A DNA stretch of 64,000 nt. Source: Thalassia testudinum. Lineage: Eukaryota; Streptophyta; Magnoliopsida; Alismatales; Hydrocharitaceae. Each line of letters opens with the position of its first letter. Position 1 is the stretch's first letter. Below are positions 23,718 through 36,423 of the stretch, piece after piece. The position numbers were made by a program, and so were the translations under genes. The stretch lies in assembly GCA_037157565.1 (NCBI GenBank), contig JAZHRO010000022.1, positions 3,410,001-3,474,000 on the forward strand, written 5' to 3'. Under the pieces are notes generated by a model. That model saw only the letters and a program-made list of their open reading frames with translations. It searched no databases and was not told where the DNA came from.

Positions 23718-25735
23718 TGATGCACCTGAATCGCTTCGGTAAAAACACATCGTTGTAGCGTGATAAGAACATCAAGTTTAAAATTTAAATCAAATTATTA
23801 ATAACTTGGTGAGTTCGAGTCGTTTCACTAGGAGGCTCTAAAGTAATTCTTAATTTGGTTGTTAAGCTAATGCTTAATATTTGATATGAAAATAAAAATA
23901 ATGCCAAACTTGAAACCTACTTATAACCTATTGTTACACTAAATAAATTAATAATTTAGCAAATGATATAACAAGCTTAAACTAACTTAGTAACTATTTG
24001 AAGAAACAAACTTAATAATCTAAAATTGTTCAAACATGAATTTTTTGTTCATTTTTATAAACGTTAAAAAGACTAATAACCATTCTAACAAAAATTAGGT
24101 TATTCATTTATATAGAACTTAAATGTAAATTTCTATTCAACAAAGCTACAATTAAAAGCACATTTGACTATCGAACTACACAAACAATTAAATCATATGA
24201 GAAATTTATTAATCAAAACACTTGAACTTTAGAAAAGAAATACAAAATTTCAGATTTTATTATTTTCACATATAACTTTGACCACATTAAACAAATAAGA
24301 TTGAAAATATATCTATTCTAGATATATAGAATTCCTGACACCAAATGCACGATTACTAACATACATTACTACATTGAAAATGTAAAAACAAAATTAAAAT
24401 TCAGAAGAAAGAAAAAATGAGAGAGTAATTTCAACCAAAGGAGGAGATGACGAGGTTATCGATGGCGTGGAACGGAGAGGAGAGAAGGTGATGGCTGATG
24501 GACGCTCATTGGAGAGGAAGGGTTGGCGGCCTGTTGGAGATGAGGAGCGACGCGGCTATTGCGCAGAGGGAGGAGAATGGCGCCGGCTGTGGGTGGCGTC
24601 GGCGGGGCGCCGACGAGGCAGAAGAGGAGGAGAACGGCGCCGGCGCTAGAGGTGCTACGAGGTCAGCGGGGGTTGCGGGCGGACGGCGGTGCAGTTTGGG
24701 CAGAGGGGTGTCCTTGAGGCCACAGAGGAGGAGGGAAGGAGAGAGAGCCGGTGAGGTTGAAGATGAGGGCGAGAGTGGTCTGCAGGTGGTGCGTGGCCGT
24801 TGGGAGGAAGGTGAAAGGAGTTAGGGTGAAGGGGGAGGTTGGGAGCGAGGGGAAGAGGAAGGAGATGAGGGGGTGGTGACGGTGGCTTGGCTTGGACATC
24901 GACGAGATCGAGGAGGAGGTGGCGATGGCGGTCTGTGGTGGCAGTTTCAAAGGTGGTGATGGTGTTGCTGTTGCTATGGGAGAAGAAGGAAGGTGGGTGG
25001 CAATAGTGGTGGTTGTGATGGTGGCGGTCTTGGGTTGTTGTGGAGGTAGAGGAGAGGGTTAATGCAGGGAGAAGGAAAAAGGAGGAGAGAAGGAGGGAAG
25101 GTCGATGGTGGCTGTGGGTTGGTGGTGGGGGCAAATTTTTAGTAGGAGGGAAAAAGGAGTTTACGAGGGAGAGGGAGAGGGAGAGGGGTTCGGTGGAGAT
25201 GAGAGGAGTGGAGGGAAGGTGTTGCCTGTTCGTTGGAGAAGTGCAAGAGAAGAAGAGGGTCGAGGGAGGTGCGATTACGAGGAAGTGGGGGAATGAGAAG
25301 GGAGTTACGGTGGTCGTGGGTGTGTGTGTGTTATTTTTATTTTTACTTTTATTTGAATGGAATAAGGGAATTGGCGGGAAAGATGGAGGGAATAAAAATA
25401 ATCAATGGAAAATGGATAAAAGGGTTACGTAAATTAAAATTAGGTGGGATAACGTGTTGAACAAAAAAAATGGATTTAGAATGAGATTAAAATGGGAATA
25501 GATTAACCATGCCATTATAATAATAGGATTCCTTTAAACCTATATTACCTGCATTAATTGCATATATAGAATAATCTTGTAATAATATATAAATATGCGT
25601 AATTTAATATTATTTAAATTTATTGTATGCAGAGGTGTTAATTAAGCTATTAACCTTATTATTATGCTAATGATTTGTATTAAGCTATGAAACTACATTA
25701 AAATTAACTAATCATCACATGCAAATGTAGTTTCA
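23718..25735 (-). repeat. Element B 5' LTR
   Basis: About 2.0 kb. The inner end reads ...GGTGCATCA on the minus strand, next to the primer site remnant. The outer end is set at TGAAACTACATT (25735), because that position gives a TG start and separates it from sequence matching the element F LTR. Only one copy is in the window, so the outer boundary is an inference. The stretch 24460-25300 is G/A-rich on the plus strand; its open frames are low-complexity and not credible. The first 48 bases form an inverted repeat. Confidence 0.72.
25688..25735 (-). other. Inverted repeat at the start of the element B LTR
   Basis: TGAAACTACATT and AATGTAGTTTCA form a perfect 12-bp stem (25724-25735 with 25688-25699) around 24 bases. 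The outer arm coincides with the proposed LTR terminus. Confidence 0.7.
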
Positions 25736-27133
25736 TCCGACATCGTCGCGGCAAGGATCTTCTTCCCTTAGGAGGTGAGAGGACGACTGTGGGATGCTCC
25801 ACGAATGGGGATGAGAGGTAGGAAAATATTTGATTATACTCTAGAGAAGCATCCTGGGCTTGGGACAAGCTCTCTCTAGAGCCTTGGAGGTGGTGAGGAG
25901 AAGAAAGGAAGAGATGGTGAATAATGGAGGGGGGTAGGTCCTTTTATAGTAGAAGGAAGAGGAGGAATTCATGCATAGGGCATCAGGGACATCAAATGTG
26001 TCGCTGAAGATCTTCCTTGGATGTCACTAAGGGCTGGCTGGCGCTTGCGCATGCGCACCCTCTGCATGCATAGCTACTGCGAGGTTGAAGCGTTGAGGAC
26101 CGCTCGATCTAAATTTGATGGCTGACGATCGTGCGGAGCTTACGCTTGAAATCACGCTGAGCGTGAGCTTAAGGTTTGAACGGGCGCGGGCAAGAGGATC
26201 ATGGCCGTTGGATGAGCGATGAGAAGCTGAGATTGCTCGAGGACCATCACTGCAGATCACGAGCATGTGATTGAGCGTGATCTAGCGAATGCATTCATCA
26301 CGTGAATCTGATCTTGCCACGTTGCCGCACTCTCCGCTGCTTGATGATCATCCAATGGATGCAATTCTATTGTGCTTGCGCTCCATAAGATCAAGCGTTG
26401 CGGTGGGGTTCGAACGGTGGTCCTTGCACCGTGGGTGAGGGTGCTACCCAACACGCTATCGGCGCGGATTGTTGAGAAGATGAAAGCATGTGCACCCTCT
26501 TTTGAGAGTTGAATCGATTTCGTCCCCGCATTCCTCTTTGGAGTAGAGCGACGTGCTGAGGTGATTCTTAGCTGTTGGATTGCGATCCAAATGCTAGGAT
26601 CACATGATGATATGCCTGCGAGATGGAGCGGTGAGGCTTAGACGGGTTTGGGTGGCTATGATGGCACCACATGGTGTTATCATGGCCATCCATTCTCTTC
26701 AATTTGTAGGTGGCTCCACGAATGTCGGTTTAGGTCGATTCTCACACTGTTGGGCTATGATCATCAATTTGGATCCATCAGTGTAGTCATATTTGGCGTT
26801 TGAAGCTTCGAATTACGTCACCTAGTCCCTCGACCGTTGATCTTCCTCGGATTGCGTATAGTGCTACAAGACTCCGATCAGGGTGATTTTGGTGGTGTTG
26901 GACTCCAATCGTTGTTCTGATCAAATCCGTACGGTTAGATCGTCAATTCGAGGCCTCGAAAAAATGTCCTTCCCTTCTGGCCATAAAAAGGACACAACTA
27001 ACCTAAAATATACACAAACTAGTCTAAATGTAGAATGATGCATGCTATGTAATATTTATAATATGAAATGTATATCTAAGCTAAGGAACATGCATATATA
27101 GGCATTTTAACCTAAATGGATGTGTCTACATCA
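25736..27133 (-). repeat. Element F 3' LTR, partial
   Basis: It matches the D and solo LTRs through the conserved stretch around 25845-25870 (gcatcctggg and gggacaagct), the TATA region, and the final block (aatgatgcatgctatg to tacatca). The first part is missing because element B inserted here. Related to, but clearly diverged from, the element D family. Open frames at 26027-26786 are not credible genes. Confidence 0.78.
25941..25948 (-). promoter_or_regulatory. TATA box of element F LTR
   Basis: TATAAAAG on the minus strand, at the same relative position as in the D and solo LTRs, followed by GGACC. Confidence 0.6.
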
Positions 27134-27501
27134 TACCCCCATGCTTATCTTTTGCTAGTCCCTAGCAAAATTAAACTATATGCTATGTATAAAAACAGAA
27201 TTAGGGCTCGATCGCTTAAGGCATTAGTTTTTTATTAACAAAAGGAAATTTTGACTAAGGGCCTAAAGTACGAAGACTCGATAGTGCCCGGGTGACTTCA
27301 AAAATGCAGACCGCCCAAGTCCTCACCTTATTTGAAAAGGGAAGAAACATTTTTTTGCTTTTATTTTCTAATTTTTTTTTTGGATTTTTGGAGTTTGAGA
27401 GTTTCATGATAACTTTTTATGGCTACCCTACCTACCCTAGACATGAAAAGGACTTTAAGTTCTAAGCATCTTGTGAAAGGGTGATAGAGTCACTAAGCGA
27501 C
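27134..27501 (-). other. Element F 3' internal end: purine tract and hairpin
   Basis: Next to the LTR lies the plus-strand priming tract (GCATGGGGGTA on the minus strand, 27134-27144). A perfect 9-bp stem with a 3-base loop follows (ttttgctag / ctagcaaaa, 27150-27170). The rest matches element D around 31440-31780. No gene is seen. Confidence 0.75.
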
Positions 27502-29837
27502 TGATTGCGCAGCAATCATAGGTCTTAATTGACCTAAATTAGGCTATGACTTAGCATAAGCTAGGGTAATTCATGCATGCATAAGTATTACTTGCATCCC
27601 TACTACTTTCTTTTAGCTATGCATAAAATAATGCTATAATGTGCTAATTAGGTGCATTATGTCATTTACAGGTAATAAGCTGGATCTGAAGTTGGATCTG
27701 AAGCTAGATCAGGAGAATAGAAGAATAACTGGTGTTGCAGCATAGTTGGAGCGGAAGACTTAGATTAGATGTAGTAGATAATAATGTAAAAGAGTTAAGG
27801 TATGCTATTCTATTAAGTAGGAATAAAGCGGTAAAAATATGAAGAACTTAGGACCATCCTAGCCCTAGGATAGCCTAGAAGCTTCCCCAAGCCTTAGTCA
27901 CCCTTAGATTAGGTCACCGCACCCTAGGAAACCTTAAAACCCTAATTCCAACCTTTATCTGGACACTCAGATAAGTTATAGGATGTCCACAACCCTTAGC
28001 CAACTCCCGCAGACCTTAAACCCACTTCTACAATATTATTGGACATCCAGACACTTGGTCAGACATCCAATTTCTGTAGAATACCCAAGACAGAACCTAA
28101 AATCCCTCCTAACTCTGATTGGACGTCCATAATTGAAGTCTAGACATCTGATTTTTTAGTATAAGTCGCCTGATGATATTATTGGACGTCTGGAACTGTT
28201 CTCCAATTCCTATTTTGAGATTCAAGCCTTGATCTTGGATCTCTAGCTCCCTAAACTCAATTCCAACCCCAGAGGAACCTAAATTAAATTAAGATGCCCT
28301 AACCCTAGTACATCACCTCTAGACCTCCTTAAGGACCTAATTAGATCCTCACTAAACCTAATTGACTTAGATCATAGTCAATTACCATTGCCTGGTCAAT
28401 TGGACTCATAGGGTCCAGTTGACCTCAGATCTCGACCCACACAAGTCCAATTGGACTCAGTGAGAGTCCAATTGACCTAAGCACAACCTAATTGAGTTAT
28501 TTCACTCTCAATTAGGTTCATACCCATTCAATTAAACTTTTGTTAAGTTTAATTGCAATTCCCCCTTAGAAATTAGGGTTTGCAACCCTAATTTAAGGCC
28601 TACACCAACCTAAACCCCTTAGGACCTAACCTATATCACTTAGACACCTAGGGCATGACCACACACACGCACACCCATTCGCACACTCCCACACAACCTA
28701 GAGTATTCTAGACTCTTCCAAAGGTGGCGCCACTCTTGGTTTCCAAAATTAGCAACCAAGAGCCATTCAAATTGAGATCTACTTTTCATGGATCTAAGAA
28801 CCACCTCTCTCTCACCGTGGCCGGCTACTCTTGGGGCTCTCTCTAGAGAGTTCCACACTTCTCTAGGGAGTCTCCCTTATGTCTATAAAAAGACCTAAGG
28901 GGTGGCCATTTGCACCCATCCCATTCTTGGCACTCATTTACACTTAGGTTAGCTACATTCACCTCCATTCCACCTCCATGAGTTGCTCACCATGGCTACT
29001 ACCATCTCCACGCCAGGATGCTAGATCACCTCTGCAACCTCTCTCCAAGGGCTGACCTAAGCGTCATTGACCGTCCCTCCTTCTCCTCTCAACCATTCAA
29101 AGGCCATCGGAGCCCACCTCCGAATGCCCTTATTTCTTGCTAGATTAGTAGCTAGTCCTTCATAATTTACATGCTTTTATTTACTGCTTAGTAGTGTAGC
29201 TTTTTACTCTCCCCCAATGATGCATGCAAAATCCCCCGATAGATTCCTGCATGCGATCATTTTCTATTAGCTAGATTTATATTTTCAAGCTTTCCTTTAT
29301 AAGCTTTCCTCTAATTCCATGTTGCAAACGCCCTCCTGAATGAATGAATGAAAGAAATATTTTTTATATTTATATCTCTGTGTTGAAAATCACCATGACC
29401 TTATCGATTACAATATATTTCGTGTGATTCAAGTTGCTTGCTTTTCATTTTTATATATTGCAATCGGCATGTCAGTACCAGAAAATATTGAGGATTTAAC
29501 TATTAATGCATTTTCCGTAAACAACCATCACATAACTAGAATCGTGCGTACTGAAACTCATACTTTCACCTTCGTCATCTATCTAACACATGCGCACGTA
29601 ATCAGGGTTCATAATGAAAGTGGCAAAACTTTAATCCGACGATTAGAAATAGGCGTGTGATTTTAAACAAGTAGAGCGGAAAAGATCGAATTCAGATTTG
29701 AATAAACGCCTCTCAGAGATGAACGACCGGGACTCAAGTCTCGTTATCTTTACAAAAATCATTTTTTGACAAACGTTTTGCGCGACTATACTACAATTTC
29801 CGACGACTTCAAAATGCGCGAGAATGGCTTTTTGTCA
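27502..29837 (+). repeat. Element G 5' LTR
   Basis: 2,336 bases from TGATTG to TTTTTGTCA. It differs from the 3' copy at roughly 5-6 percent in the first 230 bases, including a 12-base insertion here (ggatctgaagct duplication near 27700). It contains GGACGTC-type words at 27960-28200. Short open frames (for example 29424-29660) also occur broken in the other LTR and are not accepted. Confidence 0.92.
28884..28891 (+). promoter_or_regulatory. TATA box of element G 5' LTR
   Basis: TATAAAAA on the sense strand, conserved in the 3' LTR at 51507. It follows a conserved run of gagagtt and tctctagag words. Confidence 0.65.
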
Positions 29838-29839
29838 AA

Positions 29840-29857
29840 TGGCGTCGTTGCCAGGGA
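29840..29857 (+). other. Element G primer binding site (tRNA-Asp type)
   Basis: TGGCGTCGTTGCCAGGGA begins two bases after the 5' LTR end. It differs from the standard tRNA-Asp site at two positions. Minus-strand synthesis would start here. Confidence 0.88.
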
Positions 29858-30549
29858 GGCAATGTCATTTTTTTTTTTATTTTGATCTTTTGAGCTATCA
29901 CTAACAAATCTTCCTCTGCTTGTCTTTGGATGTGCAAGAGAAACAGGAAAAAAATGGGATCTGCGCACACGAGTGCAGGAAAAAAATTCTCGGTGCACAT
30001 CATATCTACCTTAGTCTAGGTTATTTTTTTGAACCCTAGGTTAGATTTGCTTCTAGCAATCTCATTTGAAAAAAAAAGGCTTATTCATTTTGTGAAAAGG
30101 GAAAAAAAAATCAAAGAAAAAAATCTAAGTAGTTAGATTAGGTTTTTTTTTTAATCCTAGGTTAGTTTTGAAAAAGCAAAAAAAAAAGGTTGAAAATCCT
30201 TAAAAAAAATCCTTCTTGAAAAAAAATTTTTTTTGGTGGAAAGTTTGAATTTTAAACTCGAACACTTTTTAAAAGCTCTTCCACCACCCTCTGATTTTCG
30301 GCCATACTTCAAAATTTGACTTAAAAATTCAATTGTCGAAAAATTAGTGAATAAAAAATTTTGAAATTCGGGTTAGACCTTTATTTTCAAATCATCTTTC
30401 AAACAACACCATTCTTTTGAAAAAATTGCAACTATAAAATTTTAAAAAATTTGCGAAGTGCAAGGCGGTCAGACTGACCTAGATTTGAGTTTTTGCAAAA
30501 TTCAAAAAGCAATTCTGAGCAATCCACACCAATAAGATCGGCTTTCAAA
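29858..30549 (+). other. Element G leader, A/T-homopolymer rich
   Basis: About 690 bases with many runs of 7-10 A or T. No open frame is recognised. It ends abruptly where sequence matching the middle of the element D LTR begins, so the leader and the start of gag are probably truncated by deletion. Confidence 0.65.
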
Positions 30550-31425
30550 CCCGCTCATCTTCCACGCCGCCCACGTCCTTCAATTCTTGGCTGTTCGATC
30601 GTGAGATCGAATTGCTGAGATGCACCCTCGCCGTGCCTCTTAAAGCAGCAATGCCCGCGTCTGGTGGCACGTCACGCATGAGCGTGCGATAATGCATGGG
30701 CGCTATTGGATGCTCGTGATAGCTCGATCGCGATCAGACAGTCGCTATGCCCACTCGCCCGCTTGCCCGCACCTGCTTCCTGCGACTTGAACGCGCCCCT
30801 GCGCTTCGCGTAAGCGCTCTCACCCAAATGCGCTATACGCGTGGATGGGTGGATGCTCAGCTTAAGCGCAGGTGCGTCCCAGCTGTTCGATCTTGTTCCA
30901 ACAGCGGGGAAACGTTGATGCGGGGGCCTTCAGCGGATTCGTGCAGTTGGTTGGGTGGTTGAGATGGCGCCACGTGGCACCATCTTTGCCGTCCATCTTC
31001 TGGATGTTGTAGATGGTGCCATGGTTGTCAGATTGAGTTAATTTTTGCTCCGTTAGGCTACGATCGTCGATCCGAATCCATTCGTGTGGTGGTATTTGTC
31101 GTCTGAAGTGCGGTTTCACACCATCTTGGCCCTTGATCTTCTAGGGTTCCTCGGTCTTTATCTGATGCTACAGATGTCTGATTAGGGTGATTTTGGAATC
31201 GTTGAACTCCAATCGTCGCCCTAATGAAATCTGTATGGTTGGATCTTCGATCTAAAATTTTCCTTGTCCCTGAACATAAAAGGAGACAATTAACCTCCAT
31301 TTTATTTAAACTAATCTAAATGCAAGATGATGCATGTTATACAATATTTATAGTATGCAATGCTATTCTATGCTTATGAACATGCATAAATAGACATCTT
31401 ATGTAGTGTAAACATGTTTACACCA
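30550..31425 (-). repeat. Element D 3' LTR, truncated
   Basis: It matches 40534-41407 of the 5' LTR. The remaining part (39759-40533, holding the TATA box and the transcribed end) is absent. It ends GTAAACATGTTTAC plus cca next to the purine tract. Open frames at 30747-31300 are not credible. Confidence 0.85.
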
Positions 31426-32844
31426 CACCCCCATACCTATCTTTTGCTAGTCCCTAGCAAAAACTATATGCTATTTATAAAAGCATTAGGTTGGATTATT
31501 TGGGGATGAGTTATTTTCAATTATTAAGAAAATGTTTACTTAGGATATGAACTTTCAAAGACACAACAGTGCCCGGGTATTTGCCAAAATGCAGATCGCC
31601 TCAAGCCCTCGCCTTATTCAAAGAAAAATTTCTTTTTCTCTTTTTCTTCTTTTCTAATTTTTTTTTGGATTTTTGAGTTTTAGGGTTTAAGAGTGGCTTT
31701 CTACGGCCATTCAACTCACCCAAGATTTGATGAGAACCCTAAGTTCTAAGCATCTTTATTGTGAATATGATAGACTCGTTGATCGGCAGTTAAAATAGAC
31801 CTCGGATTTCTACGCCTCTAGGTGACTTTAAAAAGAGAATTCTGCCTAAAGGTGTATCTTTACAACCGGTAGCTTTATTCCTACTTTTATTTTTATGGGG
31901 TCAACACAAGGGTGAATCTAGTGTATATCTCCACAGTTTATTCTACTTCTTCGCTTCTTCCTAAGTGTTTTAGGGAATTTTCAGTGCATTTGTTGAGCTA
32001 GGTTCTGGACAATCGATTGATGAGCTATTACCACCGACAACTTGTCAGCCATACTCGTGCGATGAAGTGTGGCTTATTTCTTTTATTTTCTTTTTTTCTT
32101 TTCTCCTTTTCTTTTTCTTTTCTTTTTGACTTTCTTTTTCTCTATTTTTTTTTAAGTAGGTGGCTTCCTTAGTCTAAGATTTACCTAAAGTAGCAAAAAG
32201 AGAATGGTCCAGTGACTGGGCTCTGGACAACCTACTTATGGGCTGTTACCCATGATAACTTGCCAGCCATATCACCCTAGAAGGTTCATTAGCTACCCAA
32301 TTTCCGTTAAAATCGTCGAACATCGAGTCAGTGTAAAGAAAGTGTGTAGATGCTTAAAACTCAAAGTTCCCTCAAATCAGAGAGTGGATTGATAAGTCGT
32401 GTACTTATCACCCAAACTTATTTACTCCAATTACAATAGAATTATGATGGTGAGGACTCGAAAAATAAATCCACATTTTAGTGGATACACGGGCCGATTA
32501 AGTCCAAAGACCTGAAGGGTCATTGTATTTAGATCCTAATGTAATATTTCCAATGATTGAAAAGTCCTAATGTCCAACTATTCCTTCCTAATTCAATTTT
32601 TTTTTATGTATAAATAAGAAGAGAAAAATAATTTACATGAATTTCACAAAGCTGACCAAATGATTCAAAAATGAATCCAGCCCCCCATGCCTAGTTGATG
32701 CAATGTCCACATTGAGAAAGAGACATGAAAGAAAGGGTAGAGTATGAAAGATGTCACCTGAATATGAAGCTCGTGTCAGCTTTGTGTCATATGTACAACT
32801 GCTGAGTTTAATGCCGTCAGCTAGGCGAAGTCCAGCCAAAGAAG
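31426..32844 (-). other. Element D 3' internal region without env
   Basis: From the LTR inward: purine tract (cccccatacct, 31428-31438), hairpin ttttgctag/ctagcaaaa (31442-31462), two diverged repeats containing ctggacaa...cttg(t/c)cagcca (about 32005 and 32215), a C/T-rich tract (32080-32160), a second purine-tract box (ccccccatgcct, 32681-32692), and the post-pol box (32801-32820). No envelope-like reading frame is found. Confidence 0.75.
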
Positions 32845-35800
32845 TCACAGAATGGCTAGAGCAACTGTGTCTGAGATGGGTTCTGGAAGAGTACGGTCAA
32901 TAATGGGCTTCAGACGTTGACCATTGACTTTAAATGTGTTACCCGTCCTTGGGTCAGAAATCTGAACGGCTCCATTTGGAAAAATCTGGTCAATTATGAA
33001 TGGGCCATTCCATTTAGATCTGAGTTTGCTAGGAAAGAGCTTAAGTCTAGAATTGAATAACCAGACCTTCTGGTTCAGCTCAAAGCTCTTGTGGGAAATC
33101 AATAGATCATGTAGAGCTTTGGTCCAAGCCTTGTAGATCTTGGCATTCTCGTATGCATCGTTTCTAAGCTCTTCCAACTCAGATAGTTGGAGTTTCCTAG
33201 TCTTCCCAGCTAAATTCAGATTTAAATTGCATTGTTTGATCGCCCAGAATGCCCTGTGTTCAATCTCTACAGGTAGATGGAACGCCTTTCCATACACCAA
33301 ACGAAATGGAGACATGCCAATGGTCATTTTATATGCCGTGCGGTAGGCCCAAAGAGCATCCTTAAGCTTTTGAGTCCAGTCTTTGCGATCAGGCCTAACC
33401 ATTTTCTGCAGAATGTTCTTGATCTCCTGATTGGAGATCTCTGCTTGTCCATTCGTCTGGGGATGGTAAGGTGTGGAAATTCGATGATTAACCCCGTATT
33501 TGGCCAATAAATTTTGGAATTGGGCATTAGTAAAATGAGTGCCACCGTCACTGATGATGGCCCTCGGAATCCCGAACCTACTGAAGATATTTTTCTTGAC
33601 AAAATCGATGACCACCTTATGGTCATTGGTTTGGGTGGGAATCGCCTCCATCCATTTGGACACATAATCAACAGCAACAAGAATGTATTGATGTCCAAAT
33701 GTAGGCAGAAAGGGTCCCATGGAATCGATGCCCCAAACATAAAAAATTTCGACAAGAAGAATTGGGTTTAGGGGCATCATATCTCTCTTAGCTATGCTCC
33801 CGAGTGCCTGACATCGACAACATGACCTTGAGAAATCCTAGGCATTCTTAAATAAAGGCGGCCAATAGAAGCCAAATTGCAAGATTTTTGCAGCCATCTT
33901 TTTCTTGGAGAAATGTCCACCACACGCAGATGCGTGGCAGAACTTGAGTATACTGTTGAATTCATTCTCCGGTACACATCGGCAAATAATCTGGTCAGAG
34001 TCGATGCGGTACAGTTTAGGGTCCTCCCAAAAGTAGTATTTGGCCTCAGATTTGAGTCTATCCCGTTGTTGCTTGGTCCAATCCTGGGGTATTTGACCAA
34101 TGGCCAAATAGTTAACAATGTCAGCAAACCATGGGGTTTGGGCGCTTGAAACTGTAAGGATAGCTTTGTTCGGAAAAGTGTCAGCAATCGGGATGTCCAG
34201 ATGAGAAGAATCACCTAGGAGTCTCGACAAATGATCTGCCACCACATTTTGTACCCTGGTTTTATCCTTGATTTCAAGATCAAATTCTTGAAGAAGAAGA
34301 ATCCAACGAATAAGCCAGGGTTTGGCATCCTTTTTGGCCAAGAGATGTCTCAAGGCCGAGTGGTCGGTATAGATGATAACATGAGACCCTAAGAGATAGG
34401 CCTAAATTTTTCCAAAGAGAACACTATAGCTAGTAATTCCTTTTTAGTAACAGTGTAATTCCTCTAGGCTTATCCAGAGTTTTACTAGCGTAGTAAATGA
34501 CAGATGGCTTTCTATCAATTTTTTGACTCAAGACAGCCCCGACCACGTAATCAGAAGCGTTGGTCATGATCTCAAAAGGGGCTGTCCAAATTGGTGGTTG
34601 CAATATTGGAGCACAGGTGATTGCCATTTTCAGGAAATCAAATGCCTTTCGGCATGATTCATCGAAAACAAACAGTGTTTCTTTGGCAAGAAGATTGCTC
34701 AAGGGACGAGCAACCTTCGAGAAATCCTTGATGAATCTTCGCTAGAATCCCACATGACCAAGAAATGATCAGATTTGTTTAATAGATGTGGGAGGAGGAA
34801 GTTTAACGACAGCATCAACCTTAGCTTTATCCACTTCGATTCCCCGTTTAGAGATTACATGACCCAAGACGATGCCTTCTTGGGTCATGAAATGACTCTT
34901 TTCCCAGCTAAGGACCAATCGAGTTTTGATACATTGCTTAAGAATCATTTCCAGATTAGCCAAACAAGAGTCAAACAATTCTCCGAAAACAGAGAAATTG
35001 TCCATGAAGACTTCCATAAACTCTCCTACCATGTCAGAGAATATGGCTAACATACACCTTTGAAAAGTTACAGGTGCATTGCATAAATCGAAAGGCATCC
35101 TATGGAAGGCAAAGGTTCCATAGGGACAGGTGAAAGTAGTTTTTTCCTGACCTCGGGATGGATAGGACCTTGGTTGTATCCCGAGTAGCCATCAAGAAAA
35201 CAGAAATACTTCTGCCCGGCTAGTCTGTCCAAGATTTGATCGATGAAAGGTAGGGGAAAATGATCCTTTTTAGTGGCTATGTTCAGCTTCCTGTAATCAA
35301 TACAAACCCTCCAAGAGGAAGCTGAACGAGTTGTGACAGATTCTCCTCTCTCGTTAGTCACAACAGTAATCCCAGCTTTCTTCGGAATAATCTGCATGGG
35401 ACTTACCTAGGGACTATCAGAGATTGGATAAATAATTCTTGCATCGAGCCACTTGATGATTTCCTTTTTGACCACTTTTCGTATATTTATATTTAATCTC
35501 CTCTGCATCTGGTGAGAAGGGCAAGATCCATCTTCCAAGAATATTCTATGATTGCAGTAAGATGGCTCGATCCCCCTGAGGTCATGAATGGTCCAACCAA
35601 TTGCCTCCTTATGGTTCTTCAGGATCCTGATCAATTTAATCTCTTGCTCCTTTGTTAATTTAGCACTGATAATCATAGGGACCGTCTTCTGAGGTCCTAA
35701 CAATTGATATTTCAAATTCTTAGGCAATGGTTTTAGTTCAAGCTAGGGCGGGTTGATGATTGATGGTAAGGAAGATGCTGAAGACTCAACAAGAGGAAGA

Positions 35801-36423
35801 GGTTGTGAGTGAACAAAATCAATAACCTCTTTAGAAGATGGCAGGTTTTCCATAGAGGGTTGTGGGTCGAATTCATCATCAAAGGAGGAACTTTCAATTG
35901 AAGAAACCATCAAATAAGTTTTAATGTTTTCATTATCCTCCTCATGTTCCTCAATAAATCCACAATCCTTAAATTTTTTGATCGCCTTAAAAATATCCAA
36001 TTTCATTCGTTGATCCCTAAAGGCGATTTCCATGCTACCGCTTTCACAATTAATGTTGGCCTTAGCGGTAACCAGGAAAGGACGCCCCAAAATGATGGGC
36101 ATGTTCCTCAGATTTTCAGGTACATCCATGTCAAGGACAAGGAAATCTACAGGAAAATAGAAATCTTTGACCTTAACTATAACGATTTCAATAACGCCTC
36201 GCGGATTTGTGATCGAGTGGTCCGCTAACTGTAGCGTTACTGAAGTTGGCCGAAGTTCACCTAATCCAAACTTCTCGTAATGAGAAGTCAGAATTAGGTT
36301 GATGGATGCACCCAAATTCAAAAGTGCTTTATCAAATGTGTAATCTCCGATGACACAAGAAATCAACAGAGCACCTGGATCTCTCTTTTTCTGAGGGAGG
36401 TGGTGCAGGATAATAGAACTAGC
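32845..36423 (-). pseudogene. pol: Element D pol: protease, RT, RNase H, integrase (degenerate)
   Basis: Read leftward. The protease active site at 36318 is NLGAS instead of DLGAS. RT begins near 35480. A one-base loss near 35150 shifts the frame into 34769-35098, where the catalytic motif is FMDN (second Asp lost, codon at 34997-34999). RNase H (34430-34702) reads NASDYVVGAV and is followed by small deletions near 34470 and 34400 that restore the original frame. The integrase zinc region is at about 33960-33790. The core at 32845-33780 is open, with Asp 19, Asp 78 and Glu 114 of that segment giving D,D35,E. Integrase looks intact, while RT, protease and RNase H do not. Confidence 0.9.

Larger units (their letters stand above)
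9402..25735 (-). mobile_element. Element B: Athila-like retrotransposon, split by element C and truncated by element A
   Basis: Minus-strand element visible as two pieces: protease, gag, leader and primer site at 9402-13603, and spacer plus 5' LTR at 23705-25735. C interrupts it exactly at the primer site. A interrupts it downstream of the protease, so RT, RNase H, integrase and the 3' LTR must lie left of the window. The gag-protease words match those of elements D and G, which supports the Athila assignment. Confidence 0.85.

Noticed and set aside
24460..25460. Gly/Arg/Glu-rich ORFs around 24467-25460
   Set aside because: G/A-rich LTR sequence of element B gives long open frames by composition on both strands.
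25688..25735. A MITE or other DNA transposon
   Set aside because: The two arms are only 24 bases apart and the outer arm coincides with the LTR boundary, so a terminal LTR hairpin explains it better.
28400..28620. Telomere-like or satellite repeats (aaccctaat and caattggac words)
   Set aside because: Words recur irregularly and are part of the element G LTR, present again at 51000-51230; no tandem array.
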